A stretch of 64,000 bases of DNA, from NCBI GenBank assembly GCA_035048815.1, contig JAUCBN010000055.1:11018501-11082500 (forward strand), read 5' to 3'. The stretch comes from Abelmoschus esculentus. Its lineage: Eukaryota; Streptophyta; Magnoliopsida; Malvales; Malvaceae. Shown one piece after another: positions 49,722 through 61,744 of the stretch. The stretch's first letter is position 1, and every line of letters begins with the position of its first letter. The translations under genes and the position numbers were made by a program. The notes under the pieces are model-generated. The model ran no database searches and was not told the DNA's origin. It worked only from the letters and a program-made list of their open reading frames with translations.

Positions 49722-50780
49722 TCAAAATCCAACATTGTTACTTAAAGTCTGATTCGATATCGATCGAGTTGAGCGATGAAGCTTGTTTTGGACAAAACAA
49801 AGCTTGGTAACAACATCAGTCATGTCCATCCGTTCACTTGGTGATTCAGTAGAACAAGTGAATCCTATTTCAAATATTGAGTTCATGACTTGAAGATGTC
49901 TGTCACTTCGCATGTGGTCTGCACCGAGAGCGATGTCGATGACTGTTCTTCCTCTGATCCTCTCTTGAAGAAGAATGGGATCTATAATCTCAATGATTCG
50001 ATCGAGAAAAACTTCCGGACAAAGCTGTGAAGAGTTAGACCTTCTTTGAACATTTCATCAATTGGCCTTTTCCCTGTAAACATCTCTAGTAAGAGGATGC
50101 CATAGCTATACACATCGCCTTTGGTTGACAGCTCGCTTCCCATGCTATATTCTACAATTATTTGATCACAAATTACACATGTATACAAATAATTGCAGAA
50201 GGAATCAATACAATGTAATTTATCTGGTGGAGCACAACCTATGGTTCCTTTTATGCAAAGGGAGCTTGACTGATTACCAGGATGGTTAAGACTATCTTAG
50301 ACAGGATTTTTGCTAAGCCAAAGTCACTTAGATGGCTAACCATGCCGTCATCGAGTAAAATATTGCTTGGCTTGAGGTCACAATGATGGTGCAGATATTC
50401 AAGTGCATGAGCAACATCTATGGCCACATCAACTCTTTGAAAGAAGTTTAGGTTTCTCATCGTCTCCGGTTCATTCATTGCAATAGATGGGTGCAGGCAG
50501 TCCTCCAAGCTTCCGTTTTCCATGAACTCATAAACCAAGGCTTTAAAATCATTATCTTTGTAATTGAACCCTGAAATGGCTGTTAATATCTTGACAAGAT
50601 TCCGATGTCGAATGTTCTTCAAGGCCTCACATTCAGCCAAGAAACTCCTCGATGCTCCATGATTAAAGCTTATCACTGTTTATCTTGGCCTTGAACAAGA
50701 GTAAACAAGCTAGTTAAGACCGACCCCGCATGTTGAAGCATGTGAGAAGAATCAAAACTTCAACGTAAACAAGGAGAAAT
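49722..50780 (-). pseudogene. Truncated LRR receptor kinase copy (deletion derivative)
   Basis: On the minus strand a relic of the signal peptide (VLILLTCFNMRG, with a stop soon after, about 50775-50710) and the start of the LRR N-terminal domain (LLFKAKI) run directly into kinase sequence (NHGASRSFLAECEALKNIRH...) at about 50675. The whole LRR ectodomain, the membrane segment and the glycine loop are missing. The kinase part is also broken. Seven residues are lost before the catalytic loop (LEYLHHHCDLKPSN). A frameshift follows GLAKIL. The intron donor is AT instead of GT (50222-50223). Another frameshift follows FVRKFF. The second-exon remnant (EYSMGSELSTKGDVYSYG ... ESPSERMDM) is still clear. 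It is a paralog of the intact gene at 51601-54764 and cannot encode a receptor. Confidence 0.92.
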
Positions 50781-51600
50781 ATATATATATGCTGGTAATA
50801 ATTGGTTCAAGTTCCCTGCCTAACTTGGTGTTTACTTGATTAAACGTTGACATATATATGCTGACTTTGAACAATGGATTGCAGATATTGATATTATCAT
50901 GTAAAGAAATTAAGGACATATTTGATCTGAAAGATCTGTAAAAAACTTGGCTTACAAGTAGACCTTCGAATTTACTTGATGGTTATAATCTGGTTGATAG
51001 TTTACAATCAGGTCGAACAATGTTTCTGATTTGATTCCAATGATTCGTAGCTTTTCATGGTTTTACACCCTGACCCTTATGGCCTTATCTAGCTTGCATG
51101 CCGGCAGGGGATTCCCCACCTCTCTCGTCGTCAATATAATCATCTACGATGACCCCGTCTAAACACATCCCTCTATGATTGACTCTAAGCTCTGAAATAG
51201 CATTGCTCCTTGTAGCAAGAGAGATAAAATATTTAGATTTCTGTATTCTCATGTCTAAAAGATATGCCTGAATTATTTGGCGATGAAGACTTGCAGACAA
51301 GGTGCTAGATTTTGCCTGTTTATCATACTCTCAACCATTTTAGTTCCAATTACAGGCTTTGTTGATGATATCACAGGGAATTGTAATAAGGACTGAGATG
51401 TTCCTGTTGATGATCTGATAGGTATACACGTTCGCTGTACGGTGCAGGTCTTGAAGCCAGACACCTCATGATTCGAATACAAGACAATTCATGATGTAAT
51501 AGAGTCATCTTAAAATGAAATGTTTTTTTTTTTGCTAAGATAAGAAGACATTATTACCTACTAATTGAGCAGCTTATGAAGTTCAAATCCAATGATGTAA
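50781..51600. other. Spacer between the two receptor-kinase copies
   Basis: 50781-50875 resembles the upstream region of the intact receptor (TTGGTTCAAGTTC, then ATTAAAC-TTGA). 50879-50964 repeats the 3' flank of the relic. 51060-51480 is less AT-rich and carries two adjacent minus frames (about 70 codons each, ending MQAR and VFIAK) that I do not recognise; they could be a fragment of an unrelated gene. Confidence 0.5.
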
Positions 51601-54600
51601 TCAAGTTGGACGAAGAAGCTTGTCTCTAACTGAACAAAGCATGGGAACAACATTACTCATGTCCATCCGCTTACTTGGTGATTCAGAAGAGCAAATGAGT
51701 CCTATTTTGAATATTGAATTCAAGCATTGAAGATGTATGTCTTTTTCTAGCCTGTTTTCGTTGAGAATGATGTCTCCGACTGTTCCTTCTCCGACACTCC
51801 TTTGAAGAAGTTTGGGGTCTATAATCTCAATGACACGATTGGAAAAAGCTGCCTTAACAAAGTTGTGAAGACTTAAACCTTCTTTGAACCGTTCATCAGT
51901 TGGTCTTTTCCCTGTAAACATCTCTAGCAAAAGGATGCCATAGCTATACACGTCACCTTTCGTTGACAAATGGCTTCCCATACCGTATTCTACGATTAGT
52001 TCATCACAAATCAGATAAAGAAATGATTCCAGAGGAAAATCAACTAAATAAATGCAGAAGAAAAGAATAAACTGAACTTACCTGGTGGAGCATAACCAAT
52101 AGTTCCTCTTATTCCAATGGAGCTTGACTGATTAGAAGAATAGTTGAACCCTTCTATAGAAAGGATTTTTGCTAAGCCGAAGTCACTAATATGGCCAACC
52201 ATATCCTCATCAAATAGAATATTGCTTGGCTTGATGTCACAATGAACGATTGATGTTTCACAATGATGATGCAAATATTCGAGTGCATGAGCAACATCTA
52301 TGGCCACATTAATCCTTTGGAACATGTTCAGGTTCTTAATCGTCTCTGGTTCATTCATGCTGACAGATGGATGCAGCCAATCCTCCAAGCTTCCATTTTC
52401 CATGAACTCATAAACCAAGGCTTTAAAATCGTTGCCTTGATAATCGACACCTGAAATGGCCGTTAATACTTTGACAAGATTTCGGTGTCTAATGTTCTTC
52501 AAGGTTTCACATTCAGCCAAGAAACTCTTGGAAGCTCCATGATTTAGAAGATTAAGCACCTTTACTGCAATAGTTTCTCCACTTGCTTCATGAGTTCCTT
52601 TGTATACAACACCAAAACTCCCCGAACCAATCAAGTTCTGCTTCGAGAATCTGTCAGTAGCCCTTAGTATGCTCTGGTATGATAATTGTAAAGGCAAATT
52701 TTCTGCACAAGTTGTTGTTGGCTTCTGCTTTCTCTTCTTTCTAAACCACAAGATGAGGAGACAACTGAAAACCGAAGTCAGTCCTAAAATCACAACAACA
52801 ATTATTACAATGTTTAGTCTGTTGTTGGATGTTTTTGAGTTACATCTAGACAAGTGTAACTCAGGGATGCCTCCACAAAGCTTATTGTTTCCCTCAACGA
52901 ACATAGCACTTGCATTCTTGAAGATTCCTTCACTTGGTATCACTCCCTCAAAATCATTGAAAGATAGGTTTAAGTACTTTAATGCTCCAAAGTTCAGAAG
53001 AAATTCTGGAATCCTTCCAGAAAGATTATTATCAGAAAGGTCCAATGCCTCAAGACCTCTCAATGAACTCAAAGATGATGAAATCGGCCCTTCAAACAAA
53101 TTGTCATCCAAGTACAATTTCTCCAAACTTAGACAGCTACCAAGGGTGTTTGGAAGCAAACCAGATAACTTGTTGTTAGAAACAAACAATTCACCTAGAT
53201 TCTTTAGTTTTTCGACTTCAACAGGAAGCTCACCAGATAAATTGTTTGATGATAAGTCTAGTGAACTAGACATGGATGAGAGTCCAACTACTTGTGGTGG
53301 TATTGGTCCACTAAGATTGTTATCAGAAAGATCCATTAGAAGCAAATTTTGACAGTTACCTAGACTTGAAGGAATGCTGCCCTGAAGATTGTTAGCAGCT
53401 AAATCAAGTTCCATTAACTGTGTTAAATTTCCTATAGAATGTGGAATAGCCCCGGAGAGAAAATTTCGAGACGCCTCGAACATCTTTAGCTTTTGAAGCC
53501 TGCCAATATCAAAGGGAATGGGATATGATAGTTGATTTTGTGATACCACTAGCACCTCTAAATTGATCAGATTCCCAATCCCATATGGAATTCTTCCCAA
53601 TATTTTGTTCTTTTCTAGTACTAAACGTAAAAGGGTGCTAGAAAAATTGCTAATGCATTCGGGAAATAGCCCTCCGAAATTATTTTCGAATATTTCTAGA
53701 ATTTCTAGTTTGGTACTATTGACTAAAGTACAGACAAAGTTCAAGTCACCCTGTCTCCCATGTCCCAACTGATTTTTGTATAGGAAAAGTTTGTACAATT
53801 TATCCATGTTTTGTAATGAAGGAACATTTCCAGTGAATCTGTTATCATCAAATGCAAGAACATTCATGTTTGAGGCATTGGATATTGAAGAAGGGATTTG
53901 TCCAGAGATTTGGTTTTCTCCTATGGAAAAGAACTCAAGTGGCATATTGATTGCTAAGTTAGAATGAAGAGTACCTTGAATCTTGTTTACACCAATATTA
54001 AAGACTCTAATATTGGAGAGATTGAACATTGCAACGGGAACGATACCGGAGATTGCATTTGCGGCCATGGAGAAATGCGAAAGATTTGTCATTCGACCAA
54101 GAGATTCCGGTATAGTCCCGGTCAATCCATTGAGTGTTAAATCAAGTTTCTCCAGGGATGACAAGTTTCCTAGTGAAGGTTGGATATGACCTCTCAAGCT
54201 GTTGTTCCTAAAACTCATGACTTTCAGGTTTGACAAGAGACCAAGCAAAGCTGAGATTTCTCCTGTTAGCTGGTTGCTCCTCATGCTAATGAATGTCAGC
54301 CCAGAACAAGCAGAGAAATTGGAAGGAATTTCACCACTGATGGAGTTATTGGTGAGGTCGAACACTTCGAGTCGTCTTAAACGACCGATTTCTTCAGGAA
54401 CCTGGTTGTAGAAGCTGTTGTCCGAAAGGTTCAACTCCCTCAGGAAGGACAAATTCCCTATGTATGGTGATAAAGATCCTGAAAGCTTGAGGAATTGCAG
54501 TTCCAACTTGGTGACTCTCCGATGATTTCGACCACACGAAACACCACGCCACTGACAGAAGTGAACAGAACTATTCCAGGACTCCATAACCCCGAGCGGA

Positions 54601-54764
54601 TCACCGATTATCTTGGCCTTGAATTGGAGTAAAGCTTGTTGGTCTGTTTCATTTCCTTTAACTACAGGTCTTGCTGTTGCCAAACCAAGACCCTGCATGT
54701 TGAAGCATGAGAGAAGAATTACAGCTTCCATGTAAACAAGGAAGATCAAGCCGGACGCTTCCAT
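51601..54764 (-). CDS. LRR receptor-like serine/threonine kinase, subfamily XII (EFR/XA21/At3g47570-like)
   Basis: Two exons on the minus strand: 54764-52082 and 51989-51601, joined through a Glu codon in APP-EYGMGS; 1023 residues, typical of the family. Order: hydrophobic signal region (first 30 residues; a second ATG at residue 12 is possible), LRR N-terminal domain (TDQQALLQFKAKI ... WNSSVHFCQWRGVSC), about 21 leucine-rich repeats, a C-terminal cap (NNKLCGGIPELHL), a membrane helix (about 651-674, IVIIVVVILGLTSVFSCLL), then the kinase. The glycine loop is GSGSFGVV (from about 713), the ATP lysine AVK (about 735), the catalytic loop HCDIKPSN (841-848) and DFG (861-863). Cys replaces Arg before the catalytic Asp, so it is a non-RD kinase, as in pattern-recognition receptors EFR, FLS2 and XA21. 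A role in surface immunity is inferred from the subfamily; the ligand is unknown. Confidence 0.95.
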
Positions 54765-55447
54765 ATTCGATATCGAACTGTAATCGAGATTCGAGAGTGC
54801 TTATTTAATCAACAAGAAGTCTGATATTATCATGTTCAATCTCCCGTTAACTGGTTCAAGTTCTCCAACTTTGAAACTCATGTGGCTACCATTTGCCTGG
54901 CCCCCTGTGTTTGACTTAGAAACTGATGCTTACATGATTAAACATTGATATGTGATGACCATAATTACTCAAACCAATAATTGATGTCTGGGTAGTGATT
55001 CTGGATAGGTGTAATAGAAAGAACCAGTTAAAAAGTCCAAATTAAGCTAAATTAAAATTACATAAACTAGAAAAAAGGGTGACCGTGGACCCCTCTGCAT
55101 CTATCTCGTAGTCCCTTAAATCATTGAATCGGACTATAATGCACTCAAAGTGAAGCAAATATTATATTGATCATTCACGTGTCAAATGCTTGTCTGACTC
55201 CTACATATCCCACTTACTAACAATTAACCTGTTCATGTAAGGCAAGATCCTCTCTTATATAAACGGTTTAAGTTTTTTTCCGAACATATTTGACTTTCAG
55301 CTGACTTAATGTTTAATTCAAGACCTTTAGCAAGTGATTTGGAATGGTGAGTTCTTTCAAGGTCTCCACTTGCTGCTTTTGCCTGCTTTGTCTCACAGTG
55401 CCTCTAGTGCCAACTTTACTTCTACTAGATGTTTAGTTTCTTGACAT
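54765..55447. other. Upstream region of the receptor-kinase gene
   Basis: Promoter and leader of the minus-strand receptor gene lie in the first few hundred bases. No frame or repeat is recognised before the copia relic. Confidence 0.5.
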
Positions 55448-55925
55448 GACAGACTAGGTCATCCAAGTTCAAATGTATTACGATTGTTAAAAGATTTTTT
55501 ATCATTTTTTGTTATATGTCCTTTTTAATTCGTTCATTGTGACATTTGGGGACCATATAAAATTACTATTTATAAAAAGTAACGTTTTTTCTTGACTTTG
55601 GTTCACGACTACACGAGATATATTTGTTGCAACATAAGTCTGATGTTATGTATATCGTTCTATCTTTTATTCAAATGATAAAGAGAAAGTTTGTATATGA
55701 CATGAATATTTTTCGATTTGATAATACAGCAAAATTGAAATTCATTGAGTTATTTTCTAAACTTGAGACACCTCAATAGAATGTTATAGTTGAAAGGAAG
55801 AATCAACATTTATTAGTTGTTTCGCGGATTATTGTTTCTGATAGTATTTTAAGCTTTTGTAAGTATTTGAAACTTGTCTTTAAATATCGATTTTGTCGTG
55901 AGACATTTCTTTATAATTGTTAAAT
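55448..55925 (+). pseudogene. Ty1/copia pre-integrase and integrase relic
   Basis: The plus strand, with frameshifts, reads DRLGHPSSNVLRLLKDFL (GAG-pre-integrase), then HCDIWGPYK and FFLTLVHDYTR (integrase core start). It continues with FDNTAKLKFIELFSKLETPQ, a stop, and VERKNQHLLVVSR (the family's TPQQN-VERKHQHLLNVAR block). Several stops and a small deletion before TPQ show it is long dead. No LTRs or reverse transcriptase are seen near it. Confidence 0.8.
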
Positions 55926-55934
55926 CAATTTTAA

Positions 55935-55978
<44 letters not shown>
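55935..55978. repeat. (CA)n(TA)n microsatellite
   Basis: About eleven CA units run directly into about ten TA units, next to the copia relic. It is likely length-variable between individuals. Confidence 0.9.
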
Positions 55979-56205
55979 CAAAAGTCTGATGCATGTCCGA
56001 TTATGAGTCGGAGATACAAGGATATATATTTGTATTATACACTCAAACTCGAATGTTACCGTTGTTCGTTTTGGTTTCTATGCATAGGAAAAAAGAAGCA
56101 TGAAGGGTGAGGAAGCGTTGTTGGAGATGTTCATTATAGTTTATGCTTACAGGAAAAAAAAAGGCAAAACAAAACTGACTTGATTTGTAGGGTCTGTTTT
56201 ACTTT

Positions 56206-59200
56206 TTATCCCAGACCACTGTAGCTAGAAACCTTTTGGATGGCCTCTTCTTCCATTTGCACAAGTTGCTGACAAAAGGACTCGACGTCCCGAGCCTCTT
56301 CTTTGAATGTGATCCTGAATTGCTTCCATTGGTATTCGTCTTCCTCGTTCCCGGTACCTTTACAAAGAACCTTTCCAAGGACGTCAAAGCCCTTACGATC
56401 AAGCGAGAGCATGTATGCATCCTACAAACAACGATTAGTCGGTTATGATGGAGCCTTAACTCTATAGTCTCATACATTCGGTCAATCCATGCTTAATGAG
56501 CACATGATACAGTGGATAACAACATCAAATGCTTGAGGAAACACAGAAATTAGAAGCACAAACAGCAGTAGAATGTACTAACTCGGAATTGAAGATAGTA
56601 AATCTTACTCTTGCATTTACGTTCAAGTATATGAAACAAAAAAGGATCAGTCCTCTGCGTCGAGCCTCGCTTTGATTGATACCATCAATGAGCTTAGCAG
56701 TATAAGGTGCTATAAAGAAACAAATTGAAGATAAATGTCAAAACTTCAGCAGTGATAATTCCACATGCCAGCAGGCAACATTTTTTTTCCGGCAGTGACG
56801 TCTTACCTAGCAAACTTGCTTTACATTTTTCCATATCTTCAAAGTCTACTTCACGGGTTCCTCCATTGCCATCAACAAACATGCAAGAACTGTACAGCAG
56901 ATATTTCATTTCAGATGAAGTTTGCATTTCATGGGTCTCTTTTTGTTTTACCTTTCTCTCAAACTAAACTTCTTTCGAATCATTCATATTCTAAATCATT
57001 TATACAATGCCTCGGCCACAATCAAATTGAACAGGAAGCTACTTAATATTGAAGCTACAGTGCATAACAAAGGGATCTCTATTGGATCCTAATTCAGAAA
57101 TCATTTCAACCAACCATTACTTAATCAGCAAAAATACTAACATGTAATGCAATGTCTCGAATAAAAATCGTCATTTTTTTTAAAGGAAACCCCATGCTAC
57201 AGATTTCATTTCTTACATGAGATGGCATAATATCATCCTTTCCCGATTCAGCAAAGAAGCCAAACCAAGCACCGTTTCCACTGGGGTTCATATTATGACA
57301 ATTTTCTACATTTAGAGTACGATAAATTAACAATCTCAGTGGAAGTTTATACCTCAGATTGAACTTATAAATCAAATATTTTTCACTCCCGTCAATCAGC
57401 TCCTTGAGGTTCTCGCTTCGAGTTGTGGAAAAGTGATTAGAAGAACTTAACACACCAGAAACTGTATAACTAAATTCTTTAGTTGCTTTCTCCTCAGAGA
57501 GCATGACTTCTTTAAGGAATTCTGCAACAGATTGAGCCTATAACATGAAAAATATAAATAAAGTTGACAATGATTGTAAGATTCTTCAAAATAGATACTA
57601 AATCTAGATTACCAAGATATTACTTCCAAATAATCTTTTAATTTTTCCTGAATGAGTATAAAAAATTAGATTAAGAAATCTAATACTCAGGAGAAGATAG
57701 TCCTTATATTGTTAAAATACCAAGTGACTGGCAGTATACTAATCATTCAACAAACTAGAATCCCCAAAAGTATTTAAACTAAATTATAGTATATAATCTC
57801 CATTTTTTTTTTCAAATACTTGGTTTAAGGTAATTCCTATTATCAAGTCAGTTTTCTAAATATATTTACCTTTTTATCATTAAGAGGCACAACATCTCCA
57901 GTTAGAGCGACCCGAACTGGAAACTGCAGCAAGGAAATATAGCAAATTACACCATTGCTTGGCTTCAAATCGAAATTGCATGCTCAACACAATTGTAAAC
58001 TTATATGCTACCAAAACAAAGGAAGTGCCCCTCGAAACTAAAGTACTGCTTACAAGAAAAGAAAAATTGAGCAAAAGTTCATACAGACACCAACCTTGTT
58101 CATTGATTTTAGTAATTTTCCAAGAGGCCCGGGGAACGGGCTGGCTACAGAAAACGAACCACGTTCATCAATTATAGCATTCTGTGTACAAGAGGGGAAT
58201 AACGAAATAAACAAGGATTCAGTTGACAAGGTGAACAGCCAATTTCTCAAAGTTATAACTAATGCAAACTAAAAGCGTAAGTTTTACATTCACAAGTGTT
58301 TCAACTTTCAAAACTGTCGAACATTTTGAGAAAGGAATTTAAACTTTATACAAACAGGTACATGGTTAACATTTAACTAAAAGAGAACATACAGGCTTGA
58401 ACTGTTCAACATGTGACAAATGAATACAATAATTATTCCAAATAGTGCATCAACCAAAGGAAAAATAAACAGTTCAACCCATCTAGTCTAGCCCTGAAAT
58501 TATTTAGTTCTCATTAAATATTTTAACTGTTTTACACCCGGCATGTTTAAAAGAATACAAAACCATGGGCTATTTTCCTCCGACAGTCCAACTCTTCTTC
58601 CAGTATCCATATCTGACAAATTTTCATATATGGGTACGAAGATATGGCCTTCCAAGGACTCTCCAAATACATAGAAAAATTTAGAGGGGGAATCGAAGAT
58701 GCACGTGTCAGACACATAGATTATGGGGCCACAACATACTCGAATACTAAAGAAACATTACAATAGAGAAACAAAAACAAAGGAGATCCATAGCAGAAAG
58801 AGCAACATACCACATTATGCAAGTCATGTTCTGGTACCCAGATAAAAGGTTTCCCCTTCTTCACAATGTACTTAACCTTCGACGTGTATATATTCTCTTT
58901 GCTGTGATACAACCATTCAAAGCAATCAAACAGTACACCAAAACTGATTCCAAACACTTTTCCAAACCAAAATTATGAGTTTGTTGTTTTGATTCCTAAT
59001 AAAATGCAGCAAACCTCAACTATTTTCACTAAAACCCTTCCTCCCCACCCCCACCCCCACCCCAACATTTCGGAGTTTTCAACGATTTAATAAAGCTGAA
59101 GACTTCGGTTCATAAAACCCGAAACACACAAACCACAAGCACACCATACCTAATTGAGCTAAAAAAGGGGGAAATCAATATTGAAACGAAATATGAAAAG

Positions 59201-59393
59201 GGTACCTTCCATGGGCATCAGTTTTGATGGTATTAAGATGACCTTGCCAATTTGATGTTAATATATTCTGCAACAAGGAGGAAAGAAAGTGAGATAAAGA
59301 TGCAAACTTGTAGATGTGAACAAATGGAGGAAATTGTAGGACCTTGCATTTCTCGGCAAGAGTTAAAACAGTAGCTTTGTTGCTGCCTTTCAT
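56206..59393 (-). CDS. Split-barrel (PNPOx-like) / DUF2470 protein, At3g21140-like
   Basis: Nine exons on the minus strand: 59393-59343, 59267-59206, 58901-58811, 58181-58095, 57923-57870, 57537-57353, 56889-56807, 56709-56609, 56421-56206; 309 residues with no internal stop. The start MKGSNKATVLTLAEKC is supported by an in-frame TAA a few codons upstream. The N-terminal half resembles the FMN-binding split barrel of pyridoxamine-phosphate-oxidase/HugZ-like proteins (DERGSFSVASPFPGPLG ... VRVALTGDVVPL). The C-terminal part fits DUF2470 (LIDGINQSEARRRGL ... DAYMLSLDRKGFDVLG) and ends QLVQMEEEAIQKVSSYSGLG. This two-part layout is also that of the glutamyl-tRNA-reductase-binding protein. I see no chloroplast transit peptide. 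Enzyme activity is not established; a heme/tetrapyrrole or flavin link is only suggested. Confidence 0.8.
59043..59063 (-). repeat. G-rich tract in intron 2 of the split-barrel gene
   Basis: On the coding (minus) strand four runs of four to five G are separated by single T (GGGGTGGGGGTGGGGG...). This matches a canonical G-quadruplex pattern with one-base loops, placed inside the intron 58902-59205. Confidence 0.8.
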
Positions 59394-61744
59394 TTGAACA
59401 CCAGGTGTTCGAGCAAATTACTCTTTCAAAATTGAGCTTTTCTGCTTTCAAAAGAAATTATCTTTTCCTGGGTTTTTAGGAGAGAGGCACCCAAAGAGGT
59501 TTATGGAGTTAAGCAGGGTTTTGGGAATTTATTTTTGGGTTAAATATGCTAAAGGTCCTCTATTATTTCAAAATATAAAATTTAATCTTCATATTTTAAT
59601 TTTACGATATTATTTTTTGTTTTTTTTAAGAAAATGAGACAGGCTAATTATTTAAAAGATTATTCCATGTGATCAATGAAAAAAAAAAATAGACTCGCTT
59701 TTAGAAGAGAATATATCATGAATCATATTTATCACGTTATTCATGATCTATGCAATTATGTTTGTTTATTTTTAAGTAATTATTTGATAATTACTCACTC
59801 GCTAATTACATACAGAAAAGAGGTGATGTTTCACCTTGAAAAAAATAATACGATAGAAATGATTCATGATATAATTTTTCCACTTTTAGGGTTTACGACA
59901 TCTTTATAGATCACTGTATTTTTTCATTAATTTTATTTAAACAGTAACAAAACTAATTTTAATATTAGTTGTTTATCGATAATTTTATTTTTTGATTTTT
60001 TTTAATTTTAATAAGAATAACTCTACTTAATAACATGTTTATTTATGTCCTTTAATATATTTTTGTTTTTTTTTCTTGATCGTTTAATTTTTTTTATACA
60101 TTTTTTATGATTAAATTTAATGATTTGATTAAGACAGTGTGAAAAGACGATTCTTATAACATAGTTTTATCAAAAGTATTGTGAAGAGTCTGACGTAAAA
60201 TGTGAGGCCTTTTGAATGTTAGCTTGGTATAAAGTACTTACGCTAAAGTAGTTGGTACCTATCATATCGATTAGGGGCGGAATCAAAAATTTATTTAAAG
60301 AGTTTCATTTTCTTAATCGATATTTAAAGGATATCAAATTATTTATAAAAGGATATCAAATTATATATATATAATTTTTGACATTTATTTTTATATATGA
60401 TTCCGCCTATGATATCAACAGGTATGTATCATTAATACCTAAATTACTCATAATCCCTTCAAACCTTTAAATTGAAGAAAACTACACACTTAAGCACACT
60501 TATATCGTTATAGTAACAACAATATCGATCGAGTTAAGATTGAATAGGTTGTATCGATTTTAGGGGTGTGATGAACGAGAAGAGAAAGCATATCTGAAGT
60601 GATGACCACGAGTAGGGGTGCTTATCGAGCGAGTCGATCACGAGTTGGGCATTGCTCGATTCGTGATCGTTAAAAAAATTTGTTACTTGACTCATTGCTC
60701 GTTAAGCTCGTTAAAATTGTGCTCGACTCGTGCTCATTAAAATATTTTGTTTCTCGATTCGTTGCTCGTTAAGCTCACTAAAAAGCTTACCTTATTTTTA
60801 ACTAAAAGTAAAATTGAATAATACCATATGAGGCTCAATATTAACATAAATTAACAAATTTAACGAAAAATATCAAAAAGTATATAAAACAATTTTAAAT
60901 TCTAAATTCAAAAAGTAACAATTCATAAATACACCAAACTAACGTATTAATAATTATTTTTTAGATTTAATTTTTAGATGGAATTATTTTAAAGTAATTA
61001 CTAAAAAATATTTTAAAAAGTTAATGAGTAGTTCGCGAACTTGTCGAGTTAGACTTTGCTCGATTTAACTCGTTAAGGTATCGAATCGAGCTCGAGTCAA
61101 GCTAATCTGAATCGAATATTTATCAAATTTTAACTGAATCGAATTCGAACAACTCACGAACTGCTTAACTCGGGTGCTAGCCTATGGTGGCAAACCCTGC
61201 CTGATCTTCCGGGGGGAAATTAAAGGCATAAAGGGAAGGGTGGGATGTCAAAATTGATGATTCTTTGTAAGGTGGGTGGTTTACATTTTCATCGTACCAA
61301 ATTTTTAAAGGGTAAACAACATATATAATCCCTCAATTATAACCTAATCTTTTCTTGAGTCTCTCAATTATTAGAAATTACAAACTGATCCTTCACTTTA
61401 AAAAAAGTAATAAATTGGTCCAGTGACATTAAAAATTGAGACAATTTAGATTAGGACCAAACCTGTTGTGAGGATCAGTTACGAAAGAAAGAGACAATGG
61501 CTTGGTAAAGAATCATGTCATAATTCGGGGACTTTTTATATAATTTATCCATTTTTAACTGGGGTAAACATCAAACTTTGATCTACCATGCCAACATCAA
61601 TAACAATGTTTCCAAGAAATAGATCAATCCTTAAATTACTCCAAAATTTCCAAGATTATCTTTACTAGAAAATTATACAATTTAAAGTATAGATTCTATA
61701 AGAAATTTACAATGCCAAACCTGAGTGAAGAAATAACAAGAGTG
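59394..61744. other. Promoter of the split-barrel gene and repeat-rich AT DNA
   Basis: No gene. At about 60610-61175 there is a block with many GCTCG, CTCGTTAAGCTCG and TCGAGC words inside AT-rich DNA, typical of an old dispersed repeat (both ends carry GGGTGCT-like words, but no target duplication was found). Other frames are random. Confidence 0.5.

Noticed and set aside
51085..51482. Two adjacent minus frames of about 70 codons
   Set aside because: They might be a gene fragment, but I recognise no motif and cannot join them by splice sites with confidence.
52600..53352. 250-codon plus-strand frame
   Set aside because: It lies antisense to the LRR-kinase exon; the leucine-rich repeat periodicity keeps the opposite strand open.
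60610..61175. Possible complete MITE with TAGGGGTGC end
   Set aside because: The opposite end does not carry a matching inverted repeat and no target duplication was found.
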